A DNA stretch of 64,000 nt from Haemaphysalis longicornis (Eukaryota; Arthropoda; Arachnida; Ixodida; Ixodidae): NCBI GenBank assembly GCA_013339765.2, contig CM023454.1, positions 134,991,399 through 135,055,398 on the forward strand, read 5' to 3'. Within the stretch, counting starts at the first letter, position 1, and each line of letters begins with the position of its first letter. The translations under genes were made by a program, and so were the position numbers. This document shows, in pieces, positions 44,307 to 54,630 of this stretch. Below the pieces are notes generated by a model. That model was given only the letters and a program-made list of their open reading frames with translations, had not been told where the DNA came from and did no database searches.

Positions 44307-44843
44307 TTTAAGTACCTTGTCGACGAATGACAGTAAGCAGATCAGCCATTATTTTCAAGTGCTTCATATCATTTTTCTGATGGATAATGATAATCTTGGC
44401 TTTTTTTTAACATTGAGGTACACTTGCGCTCATTAGGCATTCCTTTTACAGGATTGCCAGTTTTTCTAACAAAAGGATTTAACTTAAATCGATGACTACT
44501 CAGCGAGTAATAGAACCGGAAGATGATAGCTGCAACGTTAAGGGACAAGAAGAGAGCGGAGAGGTTCATGGAGAAAACGCGTGGTAAGCACATATTAGTA
44601 CAATTAAGAATAATATTGGGGTTGGGCAGGGCATGTAATGCGAAGGTTAGATAACCGTCGGTAATGGGGTTAATAGAGTGGATTCTCGGAGAACGCGAGC
44701 ATTTGAGGTGGCGGCCAAAACTTATATTGCCACATGAGATAAGGATGTTGGCTGTGATAGAATGTGGCGGTTCGTGCAGGACCAGACAATTTGGAGACTA
44801 TGAAAGATGTGTTGGCCCTGCAGTGAGCGTAGATAGCCTTCTG
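44307..44843 (+). pseudogene. RTE-LINE copy with inverted 5' part (twin-priming structure)
   Basis: The left part (44307-44470) matches the RTE RT region at 7095-7240 in the same plus-strand orientation, meaning it codes on the minus strand. The right part (about 44500-44843) matches the RTE C-terminal region in the opposite orientation, coding on the plus strand: words such as TTAAGGGACAAGAAGAGAGCG and GGGCAGGGCATGTAATGCG, ending CCTGCAGTGAGCGTAGATAG, which is the RTE 3' end seen at 5871-5890. An inverted 5' segment next to a normal 3' segment is the mark of twin priming. Frames are broken throughout. Confidence 0.7.
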
Positions 44844-45108
44844 CGGACGAATATTGATCTGTTACGATTTTCTGTAATTGTCTCTGTGGTATAGCGTGTA
44901 CTGGGCCCACGGTATATTATAAGATCATGCATGATTTCGAGCGAGGCACACAAATTAAAAAGCAAGTATTCAAATCTTCTTTCTTTTTTGTTTTGTTCAT
45001 AGTGTCAAGCCTCTCTGAGTTTTTACGGGAGTGAAAATAAAACAACACTTCTTACAACATAAAAAACACCCTAACTTATCGAACAACACTAAAACAATAT
45101 CTATATAT
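44844..45108. other. Flank of the family beta element, no gene
   Basis: AT-rich sequence; nothing recognised. Confidence 0.5.
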
Positions 45109-45114
45109 AAATAT

Positions 45115-45366
45115 TGTAACAGAGATAGTGGCCGTTATAGCAGGCGCACCAGTGTGGCCAAAGGGGTGTGTGCTCAACTGAGACCGAGGCTGACTGTCAG
45201 GTGGCGTCAATCTCCCAACTGGGTGTATATGCAAAGCTCAGTCATCGGAGCAGCCCCATCGAGAACGATCTTGCTGAGAGACCTGCGCGTGGACTCCCGA
45301 GCTAGCTTGGCATCTGGTACAACCAGCCCCCGTTACCACGCTCTAGCCGTTTGCTGATAAACCCCA
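45115..45366 (+). repeat. 5' LTR of the beta element
   Basis: 252 bases; contains GATAAACCCCA at the end with an AATAAA-like signal (GATAAA here, AATAAA in the 3' copy). Confidence 0.85.
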
Positions 45367-45374
45367 TTATATTT

Positions 45375-45391
45375 TGGTGGAGGTCGTAGTC
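45375..45391 (+). other. Primer-binding site of the beta element
   Basis: TGGTGGAGGTCGTAGTC starts eight bases after the LTR end. The first ten bases match the tRNA-Ala-like sites of the alpha and gamma families. Confidence 0.5.
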
Positions 45392-45434
45392 TTTGGACGG
45401 TCCCCGGCCTGGAAATACGAAGCAAGCGAGTGTT

Positions 45435-46657
45435 CCCTCCCGTCTCCCGAGGAAGCGAGCACTACATGACCCCGCCGCAGCCTGCGCCCGTCATCTGCTC
45501 CTGGTCACTGCGTCAACGCGACCCCCCCCCAGTTTCACCGGCAGCGACGACATTGTTGCGAAGATTGGCTATCAACATTCGAAAGGGTGAGCACCCACAA
45601 CCACTGGGATGACGTTGCCAAACTCAACAACGTCCCTTTCTCCCTCGACAAATTAGCTGAGTCATGTTTTATAACAATGAAGCGAAGATGCAGACTTGGT
45701 CGGCCTTTAGGACGAGGTTCCTGGCAGCGTTTGGGCGCCCCGCTCTACGCAAGCTAAACGCCGAACAACGCCTGCACGTCCGAGCCCAACAAGACAATGA
45801 AAGTTACACAAGTTACATCGAGGACATTGTAGACCTTTGCAACCGAGTTGACCCTACGACGCCGGAGAGCGAGAAGGTCAGACACGTTCTCAAAGGGATA
45901 GAAGAGTTCGCCTTTTCAGATGTTGCTAAACAAGAACCCACAGACTGTGGACGAAATCACTACATGGTGCCTGAGCTACGATGAACTGCGCAAGCAGCGT
46001 GTCGTAACTCGCCAGCGCACATCGCCCCATGAAGAGTGCTCACGGGGATGTCTTTCCTCTCTCACGATGCCACATGACCTTTCCTCTCTTCTGCCGCACA
46101 TCGAGAAGTTCGTGCGCGCAGAAATTGCTCGACAGCTGGCTCTGGTTCCCTGTGTTCATGAGCGTCTGCCTTCGCCTTCACTGCCTTCGACTGTACGCCA
46201 CGTAATCCGGGAGCAAGTCGCCGAGGCGCTTTCTGCAGTTCGCCAACCTACACTTGTGCCGGCCCCGGTGGTAGCGACCATCGCGCCACCCGTGGCGCCC
46301 TCGTTCGAACCGCAAGTGATAGTGCCCCTCGAACAACCGGTGGTAGCGCCCATCGCACCACCAGTGACAATGGCGGTGCCCCCCGCCATTCCTGGAGCGC
46401 TCCCCCTCAGTTACGCTTCAGTGGTCCGGCAACTGCTGCCCGGTGCTTTCCAAGCGTACCAGTATGTGAGAGACCAGCGCGCGACGCCTTATCCTCGGCT
46501 ACCACCTGAACCACTGAACCCCTGGCGCACATCTGACAACCACCCTATCTGTTACGCGTACTGCATGCCCGGTCAAGTCGCTCGGTTGTGCCGTCGGCGG
46601 CCACCGCCTGCTAGCGACGTCCATCGAGTGCCTCCTTATGGACCGCAACCGTACTAG
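45435..46657 (+). pseudogene. Beta gag with a destroyed CCHC knuckle
   Basis: The N-terminal part contains LRQRDPPP-type sequence (about 45505), then in another frame MFYNNEAKMQTWSAFRTRFL (45664) and SYIEDIVDLCNRVD, the capsid core. A shift near 45915 leads into the 245-codon frame ending at 46657, with PHIEKFVRAEIARQLAL, IREQVAEALSAVR and a Pro/Val/Ala-rich stretch. The knuckle at 46550-46591 reads CYAYCMPGQVARLC. Compared with CxxCxxxxHxxxxC, the second Cys is Tyr and the His is Gln, so zinc binding should be lost. The gamma gag is its closest relative here. Confidence 0.8.
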
Positions 46658-46878
46658 ATTCATGGAGACTTGGGTCAGGCACCGAATTCATGCTCTGCCG
46701 ACCGTCCGCCCTTTTACAGCCGTCGCTCCTTTTCCCCGCGTCGCCGTTCGCCGTCCGCCATGTGTCCCCGCCAGAATCCGACCGCTGAGGGAAACTAACG
46801 GCTGCAGTTCCCGAGGCAAGAACTGCAGTCCCGTCGAAATTCCGAAGCCCTCCTTGCTCACCCGCAAATGGTTTAGAC

Positions 46879-47343
46879 GTGACTGTTGAAGGTGTCGCCG
46901 CCCTCGCGCTTATTGACACTGGTGCCGGTGTGTCTGTGTTGAATGAACGTCTGCGGCACTCATTACGTAAAGTTACGACGCCTCTCTCTGACCTTACCCT
47001 TCGGACTGCGAGCGTGCAAGAGATTAAACCGTTGGCTATGTGTACCGCTCGGGTTCTCATCCAAGACGTCACCTACGTCATCGAATTCATTGTTCTCCCA
47101 TCATGTTCCCATGACATGATCCTCGGCTGGGACTTCCTATCCCGACATCATGCCATAATCGATTGCGCCCGTTTGCAAGTTGAACTTCTACCGTTCAACG
47201 AGCCGCCGCCGAACGAGCTGTCGACCAAGTTAACTGTTTCCGAAGATACGGACATTCCCCCGAGATCTTCCGTCATAGTGGCCGTTTTGTGCAATGCGGA
47301 CGACACGACTGTGGTTTTCACGCCTTCCAGGTCCTTCCTCTAG
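46879..47343 (+). pseudogene. Beta protease domain
   Basis: The frame reads ALALIDTGAGVSVLNERLRH, so the DTG active site of a retroelement aspartyl protease is intact, and ends with SHDMILGWDFLSRHHAIIDC, the conserved C-terminal loop. A stop at 47341-47343 cuts it from RT. It is in a different frame from gag, as is usual, but the gag-pro junction also contains stops (46658-46870). Confidence 0.8.
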
Positions 47344-47461
47344 CGCAAATGTCTGCCTTTACCCTCTGCTGTCATCGACGTCCAGTCCGGTTGCAGCCTA
47401 ATCGTCATCTGTAACCCATCTTCTTGCCCAACTACCTTGTTCTATGGGGAATGTATAGGGT

Positions 47462-48476
47462 GTGTGGAAGCCGTTGACCCTTGTGGACGCTGTGCCCGAC
47501 GATCCATCGCCGCTCACTGTTGGCACACTTAGTCCTGTGCGTGTGTCAAACGCGGATGCGTTCCTGCAGTCCGTCGACAACTGCCTTAGCCGTGAGCAAC
47601 GCGATAAGCTCATCGCCCTCCTTCAGAGTTTTCGCGACTCCTTTGATTGTGTACAAACCACCCTGGGACGCACGTCGGCAGTTTCACATGAAATAGACAC
47701 CGGATCCCACGCCCCGCTGTGGCAGAGACCACATCGCGTGTCACATACGGAGCGCCGCGTGATCGACGAGCAAGTGTCCGATATGCTTAACGGTAATGTC
47801 ATCCGACCCTCTACCAGCCCGTGGGCCTCTCCTGTTGTTCTGGTCACAAAAAAGGACGGAGAGATCCGGTTCTGCGTGGATTATCGCCGCCTCAAAAAGA
47901 TTACGCGCAAGGACGTTTATCCGCTGCCCCGTATCGACGACGCTCTTGACTGCCTCCAGGGTTCCGAGCTTTTCTCCTCCTTGGACCTGCGGTCGGGTTA
48001 CTGGCCAGTGCCCATGGCTCATGCCGACCGCTCTAAAACAGCGTTCGTTACACCTGACGGTCTTTATGAATTTAACGTGATGCCGTTCCGGCTTTGTAAG
48101 GGGCCAGCCACTTTCGAACGAATGACTGGACAACGTTCTACGGGGCCTTAAGTGGAAAACCTGTCTTTGTTATTTGTATGACGTTCTGTTTTCATCAGAT
48201 TATGACACGCACCTTGAGCGCCTTAAGCAAGTGTTGACCTGCCTCACGTCAGCCGGCTTACAACTGAATCTGAAGAAGTGCCGCTTTGCTGCTGGAAAGC
48301 TGACAATTTTGGGCCATGTTGTGTCCAAAGACGGCATCCTTCCAGATCCGGACAATCTTCGTGCCGTGGCAGAGTTTCCCAAATCGGCCACTCTGACAGA
48401 CCTCCGAAGCTTTATCGGCTTACGCTCCTATTTTGGCCGATTCATCCGAAACTTTGCCACCATCATCGCTCTTTAA
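47462..48476 (+). pseudogene. Beta reverse transcriptase with YLYD in place of YLDD
   Basis: The first part (47462-48125) carries WASPVVLVTKKDGEIRFCVD, YRRLKKITRKDVYPLPRIDD, SSLDLRSGYWPVPM and LYEFNVMPFRLC. A frameshift near 48125 moves the reading to the frame ending at 48476, where the catalytic box is CYLYDVLFSS: the first Asp of YLDD is Tyr (codon 48177-48179). ILGHVVSKDGILPDPDNLRA and the thumb follow. A stop at 48474-48476 ends the frame before RNase H. RT activity should be abolished. Confidence 0.85.
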
Positions 48477-50294
48477 CGCAGCTGCTCAGCGGACACAACG
48501 AACGTATCCAGTGGTCGCCTGCTTGTGACAACTCATTTGTGACCATGTGGCGCCGGCTTACGACGCCCCCAATACTGCGCCATTTTGACCCACTTGCACC
48601 TACTGAAGTCTACACTGACGCGAGTGGTGTCGGTTTTGGCGCCGTGCTCGCCCAGCGGAAAGCTGGCTTCCATGAATACGTCGTCGCATACGCCAGCCGC
48701 ACTCTGACGAAGGCGCAACGGAATTATTCCGTAACAGAGAAAGAATGTTTGGCGATCGTTTGGGCAATCAAGAAGTTTTGCCCTTACCTCTACGGTCGTC
48801 CATTCAACGTCGTTACGGACCACCACGCCCTCTGCTGGCTGTCTTCACTCAAAGACCTTTCTGGCAGACTCGACCGTTGGGCTCTTAAGACGCCTGCAGG
48901 AGCACGCCATTCGCGTCGTATACCGGTCCGGACGCAGACACACGGATGCTGACGCCCTGTCCAGATCACCCGTGGGGTCGGACGATCACAGTTCATCTAT
49001 GCCAGATGGTACCGTGGCGTCTGTAGACTCCGTTGACGTGGCTGCGGAACAGCGTAAAGATCCGTGGATCGCCTCTGTCCGTCAATATTTGTCGAGTCCG
49101 TCAACAGTTGCCGCCTCTCGGACGCTGCGCCGCCAGGCTTCGCACTGCGCCCTTCGGGACGACCTTCTTTACCACCGAAACTATTCATCTGAGGGCCGGA
49201 AGTGGTTACTTGTCGTCCCTGGCCTTTCTGCTCCCACTACCACGCTGACGCAACGTGCACGCACGCTGGGGTGCTCAAAACGTACCAGCGCTTGCGTTTG
49301 CGCTATTACTGGCGTGGAATGTACACGTTTGTAACCAAGTACGTTCGCTCGTGCACAGATTTCCAGCGTCGCACGTCTCCCCCACAACACCAAACTGGCC
49401 CGCTGCAGCCGCTACCCTGTCCGGCTTGCCCTTTCAACCGTGTCGGCATCGACATATATGGTCCGCTCCCCACCACGACTGCAGGCAACCGATGGATTAT
49501 CGTCGCGGTTGAGCACCTCACGAGGTATGCAGAAACAGCCGCACTACACGCTGTTAGCGCCAGCGACGTCGCATCGTTCCTCCTTCAACGGTTTATAGTT
49601 CGCCATGGAGCACCGAGAGAATTGTTGAGTAGCCGGGGACGCGTCTTCTTGTCAGACGTTGTGGAGGCCCTGTGCCGAGTCGTTCATAGAAAGACCTCCC
49701 CCTATATCCCGCAAACTAACGGACTGACTGAGCGTTTCAACCGTACATTAGGCGACATGATTTTCGATGTACGTTTCTCCCGACCATTCCAACTGGGATT
49801 TAGTTCTGCCTTTCGTCACTTACGCCTACAATACGGCGATGCAGACAACTACGGGCTTCTCGCCGTTCTTTTTATTGTACGGACATGAGCCATCGTGTAC
49901 ATTGGACACTAACCTTCCATACCACCCGGATGCGTCCGAGTCAGCACCCGTCTCGGAAATCGCCAAGCACGCAGAAGAGTGCCGCCAACTGGCGAGATCA
50001 TTCACAACCGCAGACCACGGCCATCAGAAGGCTCGCCAACGCTTCCAGCGGAGCTCCAACATACGCTCCTGGTTCACTAGTTTCGCTTTGGACACCGTCC
50101 AATACCCCGGCCTTTCGAGAAAACTACAAGCTAAATACAAGGGACCCTACCGAGTCGTCGAGCGAACTTCACCCGTGAATTACGCCGTTGAGCCGGTCAC
50201 TCTTCCTACAGATCGTCGTCGCCGTGGCCACGAGACTGTTCAAATTCAGCGCCTTAAGCCGTATTACGACCCGCTCGTCCTCACCTCGCCTTGA
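48477..50294 (+). pseudogene. Beta RNase H and integrase, several frames
   Basis: RNase H (48480-48890) has EVYTDASGVGFGAVLA, EKECLAIVWAIKK and VVTDHHALCWL. After shifts near 48890 and 49200 the integrase begins, with the first pair of the H2C2 region retained but CTDFQRR where CTDCQRR is expected. The core has VGIDIYGPLP (first Asp present), LLSSRGRVF where SDRG is expected (second catalytic Asp replaced by Ser, codon 49631-49633), and PQTNGLTERFNRT (Glu present). A final shift near 49760 leads to VLPFVTYAYNTA and the GPY region YKGPYRVVERTSPVNYAV, ending ETVQIQRLKPYY. Confidence 0.85.
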
Positions 50295-50332
50295 GTCGCC
50301 AAGGATGGCTGCTTTTTTTCCCCGTGAGTAAT

Positions 50333-50584
50333 TGTAACAGATATAGTGGCCGTTATAGCGGGCGCGCCAGTGTGGCCCAAGGGGTGTGTGATCAACTGAG
50401 ACCGAGGCTGACTGTCAGGTGGCGTCAATCCCCCAACTGGGTCTATGTGCAAGTCGCAGTCATCGGAGCAGACCGATCGAGAACGATCTTGCTGAGAGAC
50501 CTGCGCGTGGACTCCCAAGCTAGCTTGGCCTCTGGAACAACCAGCCCCCGTTACCACGCTCTAGCCGTTTGCTAATAAACCCCA
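50333..50584 (+). repeat. 3' LTR of the beta element
   Basis: 252 bases, TGTAACAG to AAACCCCA, with CTAATAAACCCCA at the end. Confidence 0.85.
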
Positions 50585-50798
50585 AAATAGATATAGTATA
50601 TATATATATTATATAATATTTAAGATATATATATATAGTAGATACAGAAAGATAGGGCAGCAGTCTACAACGCCAAAGGAGGCATAGGGGTGTGGTTAGG
50701 TCTGTTCTTTTTCACTACGGTAATGAAGTAAACATTTTTTTGCTCACGAGCCCTCATTTCCATACTATAGATAATATATATATATATATTATATATAG

Positions 50799-50829
<31 letters not shown>

Positions 50830-50875
50830 TATATAGATATTTATATTAATATCTATATATATATATATATTGTAA
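50585..50875. repeat. AT-rich microsatellite-like region
   Basis: TA and TATAGA repeats interrupted at 50640-50770 by non-repetitive sequence. No gene. Confidence 0.8.
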
Positions 50876-50879
50876 TGGC

Positions 50880-52330
50880 CGCTAGACTCTCGCAGACTCA
50901 AAGCTGGAAGTGCGGTTTGCCTGCGGAAAATCCGACTACTAAGGCTATGTGCCAAGACTTAAGTGGTGAAGAAGACGAGGGGGAAGCGGGGCTCGGGGTG
51001 GAATAAAGCGCCCCGTTCGGCTACCTCGTCATCCTCCGCTCCAAGAGTGTCAACCGTGCTAAAAAAACATGACAATATCCTAATGCAAAGTAACCGCTTA
51101 AAAAGCATCCCCGAACAACCACGCGTTGTCTACCAGCATAATAAGAATTTAGGTGACTTTCTTACTAACTCTCGTATCAACCGACCGGTAACTACTGGCT
51201 GCATGCCCTGCAATAAACCCCGATGTAAAGTATTCCCCCACATGCCCACTACACAGCGCGCCACCAGCACGGCTTCATACTATTACGTAAATATAAAAGG
51301 TACTTTAACTGTGACTCCGCTAATGCTGTATATCTTCTAAGTGCACTGTTTGTAGGCAACAATATATCGGCCAAACCTAAACGCCCTTCCGAATACGGTT
51401 CAATAATCACCGCTCTCATGCAAAAAGCTGCCCTTATTTGCTCCTGTCAAGACATGTAAACAGTCCCGGGAATGCATTTCAACATCTCAAAGCAACGATT
51501 TTAGAGTCCGCCTTCAAAACGCACCACGACCGCGAGGTTCGGGAATCTTATCTCATTTATAAGTTTAGGTCAGCCACACTTGGAATTAATGAAAGTTACG
51601 GAAAAGTAACGTGCTTATCCCTCTATTAAAATCAGCGGCTACATCATTTTTATAAGTATGTTCATTATTCCTACCCTCGAGTTTCCCATCAGAATTCGCA
51701 GAAGCTCTCCTAATACAGTAGCTTTATTAGCCTACTGCGGCTCAACAATGCCATTTGTCCTGGGGAAGGAGGCCTCGTTCCCACCACCACTTAAGAATGT
51801 TAAACTCTTTGTGATCTATTCATGTTTAACCTTTTGTGACCCTACCTATTTCCTGTTCAGTTGCTAGCTTCTGTGAAATGCTCTTTTGTGCCCCCTATCT
51901 ATTCTCTTCATCCGCGGGGGGCACACCCATCTTCACTTCCGCCCCAACCAGTCTCCCCAGCCACTTACTACCTTACTGTATACTCTTCCATGTCTTTTCA
52001 AACCGCAGTTGTCCAGTATCCCGCATTGTCTGAACTTGCAGCCCGCGCGGCATACGGTGACCCGTCATGGTGCAACCTTGAATGCTGAATTGTTAACACG
52101 ACCCCTTTTTCTCTCTCTCGCTTCCCCCCCCTTTTTTGGTTTGTTGTTGTTTTAACATAGGCCTAGCCCGACTGTATGTACCGTCTCCATTTCCGAAACA
52201 TTTTCCGCTCCTTCTCACAGTTTTCTGCAAACCTATATAAGAAATGTGCTCGAAAGGTTTGCAAAATCATGGAAGCTGTGTACTCTGATGAGGCACGTCC
52301 CGTTGGCCGCTACGTAAGGTAAACCCTTTT
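50880..52330 (+). pseudogene. Penelope-like element 3' part: linker zinc motif, GIY-YIG endonuclease, 3' UTR
   Basis: Penelope-like elements pair an RT with a C-terminal GIY-YIG nuclease. The frame at 50963-51340 reads LKKHDNILMQSNRLKSIPE and RVVYQHNKNLGDFLTNSRI, then TTGCMPCNKPRCKVFPHM, the linker zinc motif with one Cys changed to Phe. After a shift near 51300 the GIY-YIG core follows: SANAVYLL, then CRQQYIGQT with a stop directly after it, and FRIRFNNHRSHAK. The tail is FQHLKATILESAFKTHHDRE, VRESYLIYKFRSATLGINES. The RT is missing upstream. The 3' UTR runs to a segment at 52190-52330 that recurs inverted at 60105-60270 and contains CTGATGA at 52285-52291. Confidence 0.8.
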
Positions 52331-52520
52331 TTGTTATTGTTCTTGCTGTGTATCCGACTCTGTTACTTATGACTATGTATGTTCATATATCATCTATATA
52401 GTAATATTATATATCTAGATACTATAATATATTAGATATATATATTATATTATATATAGATATATATATATATAAAGTTAGCGAAAAAGGTTCTCTGGCT
52501 ATGAGGTCTAGCTGTACGAC
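52331..52520. repeat. AT microsatellite-like stretch
   Basis: TATA-type repeats at 52390-52476, after the Penelope-like 3' end. Confidence 0.75.
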
Positions 52521-53782
52521 TAGAGAAGTCAAACTGAAAACATAATCAAACATTTATTCTAACGTTTCGTCGACCGGGCGGCCGGTCCGTTTTGAAAGAT
52601 ACAAATAGTGCAGGATCAGTTGGGTTTAAATACATTTCAGTTGTGGGCGGGGCAAGAAAAACGTAGGCTCTACGCGACACAAAAAAGCCGCAGAACGTAA
52701 AATATTGAAAAAAAAAGGGGGGGGGGGGATAGAGGGCTGTTGGAGTGCTGCCGGGGCACAGAGGGGAAAGGGGCCTAATGAAGGCAGGCGAAGCTATAGG
52801 ATGAGAGGAAAGCATTGCAAGGTACTGAAAGTCACGACGGGAAAAGCAAGAAGGTGAGAACTTAAGGAGGGGCTTCGTTTTAGCTCGTTTGTTGACCTGT
52901 TTTCTGGCGGCAGGTGCCAGGTAGGGCAACCTGCAGGGTGTGAGAGTTTCAAAAATACAGAAAACATGCAAAGAACCAGAGGAAATTGACTGGTGAGGAG
53001 AAAAGGGTGGGAGAGCCCAGAGGTAATTACGGATGCCTAGTGCAAGCGTTAACACACATAAACAAAGGGAAAAAGGAAAAAAGAAAACGAGGGAAGGAAG
53101 AGGGGGATTGGGATTAGCGGGAGGGACGCGGAAACCGCAGAGGGAGGGGGGTGCGGGGATGAAAGAGGTTCGAAGAAAAGACCAAGCGACCAGGCGGGAT
53201 GAAAGAGGTTCGAAGAAAAGATTAAGCGACACGTGGTTTCACATGGCGTGAAATCGCGGAAACGTTTTCTTGCGAAACACGTGGCAGCCGGCCACGAGGC
53301 GTCCACGAGGTCATGCAATGCAAGGACAATACAATGCAAAGTAACGCTAATTTAAGCTTGATCACATAAATACTGAAAATAAATGGACATAAGGCAAAAA
53401 ACACAGAAAAAAAGGAGATATAACAGTGCCACATTAAGTTTTTTGAAGAGCATTTCACGCAAGATCATATTTCTTTACATACCCGCATACAGACACACAG
53501 AAAAAACTATAAACAGAATATCGCCACAGAAAAGACAAGCGGTTTTATCTACCCGATAGCAATTGTTCAGTGCAAAAGGACACAAAATAATGTGCTTTTT
53601 TTTCAATATTTTACGTTCTGCGGCTTTTTTGTGTCGCGTAGAGCCTACGTTTTTCTTGCCCCGCCCACAACTGAAATGTATTTAAACCCAACTGATCTGC
53701 ACTATTTGTATCTTTGAAAAAGACCGGCCCCAGTCGAAACGTTAGAATAAATGTTGTTATGTTTTTCCGTTTGACTTCTCTA
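52521..53782. mobile_element. 1.26-kb inverted-repeat unit with Penelope-like ends
   Basis: The left arm 52521-52716 and the right arm 53596-53782 are inverted copies about 190 bases long (shared words TAGAGAAGTCAAAC, TGTGGGCGGGGCAAGAAAAA, GCCGCAGAACGTAAAATATT). Each arm has a GACCGG...-type stem followed by CGAAACGTTAGAATAAAT (on the minus strand in the left arm). The interior (52717-53595) codes for nothing recognisable and contains a 26-bp direct repeat with period 40 (53157-53182 and 53197-53222). CGAAACGTT-type ends resemble those of Penelope-like elements; assignment to that class is inference. Confidence 0.6.
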
Positions 53783-53794
53783 TCGTATATATAT

Positions 53795-53895
53795 ATATGT
53801 GGGAGCTTCAAAAGCCATAAAGATAAACGGTTCGGCTAGTGCAGAATAAACGGTCCCTGTCCGAAACGTCGAGGTAAATTGATGTGTTCGAAGCA
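53795..53895 (+). repeat. Short Penelope-like terminal fragment
   Basis: Contains GGTCCCTGTCCGAAACGTCG (53852-53871), the same type of stem plus CGAAACGTC seen in the neighbouring inverted units, followed by AGGTAAATTGATG. Confidence 0.45.
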
Positions 53896-53939
53896 AACTT
53901 TTGTTCTGTTTTTTTATTGCGCCCTTTTTTACTATTTAA

Positions 53940-54036
53940 CCTTCACTAGCCTTCACTGCTTTGCGAGGTTTTCTTGACTGCCAACCATTATTTCCGTGTG
54001 ATTTTCAGCGAGGCGCTCATTTTCTATTCTGATGCG

Positions 54037-54080
<44 letters not shown>

Positions 54081-54218
54081 CTATAGTTTCTGTCCAAATC
54101 GTTTATAGGTTTCAATGCCTACCAAATCCTCCCCTTGGCTTTCCGAGGTTTTCTTGACTACCAACCATTATTTCTGTGTTATTTTCAAGGAGGTGCTCAT
54201 TTCCCATTCTGATTCGTT

Positions 54219-54306
<88 letters not shown>

Positions 54307-54327
54307 AATATATTTTTATATATATAT
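53940..54327 (+). repeat. Two SINE-body copies, each followed by an AT microsatellite
   Basis: About 53965-54050 and 54138-54220 are direct copies (GAGGTTTTCTTGACT, CCAACCATTATTTC, CATTCTGAT). Each runs into a long TA array (54040-54079 and 54221-54325). The part before the first shared word, CTACCAAATCCTCCCC (54119-54134), recurs inverted at 59827-59862 beside a tRNA-like head, so these are probably 5'-truncated SINE copies. Short-period AT arrays as tails would fit. Confidence 0.55.
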
Positions 54328-54550
54328 TGTAAGCACTGTAGTTCTCCGCGGCACAATATTTCGCTGATTTCAATCTTCTGTGTAATCATCATCACCTGTC
54401 ATCCTTTTCAGTAATGCTTCGTCTTCGTCACCTGTACATGATCATTATCATCCCTGAGGCTAGTGCTGCTTGGCTGCGCGTTCGCCAAATAAACGGCGTC
54501 TGTCTCCTCCGCTCTATCAGTGAGCGACGTCTCCTTGAAGGCCTCTTACA
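54328..54550 (+). repeat. 5' LTR of the gamma element
   Basis: 223 bases; AATAAA at 54490-54495 and TG...CA ends. Confidence 0.9.
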
Positions 54551-54552
54551 CG

Positions 54553-54571
54553 TGGTGGAGGTGCACCTCGA
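54553..54571 (+). other. Primer-binding site of the gamma element, tRNA-Ala-like
   Basis: TGGTGGAGGTGCACCTCGA begins two bases after the LTR. The first 12 bases equal those of the alpha family site. Confidence 0.6.
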
Positions 54572-54630
54572 TCCCGCCCTCTGGCTCTCCCAGCACACCC
54601 CTGGAGCTACGTTCAGGAAGACGCCTTCAA

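Larger units (their letters stand above)
45115..50584 (+). mobile_element. Ty3/gypsy family beta element with both LTRs
   Basis: LTRs of 252 bases (45115-45366 and 50333-50584) begin TGTAACAG and end AAACCCCA; by eye they differ at about 17 positions, near 7%. A primer site at 45375 begins TGGTGGAGGTCG. Gag, protease, RT, RNase H and integrase follow in order, with many frameshifts. Only 38 bases separate the pol stop from the 3' LTR, so there is no env. AAATA occurs at 45109-45113 and at 50585-50589, one base off the left LTR edge, and may be the target duplication. Confidence 0.9.

Noticed and set aside
52546..53232. 228-codon minus-strand frame
   Set aside because: It spans the left arm and interior of the inverted-repeat unit, is Pro/Phe/Ser-rich without a domain, and arises from purine-rich sequence on the other strand.
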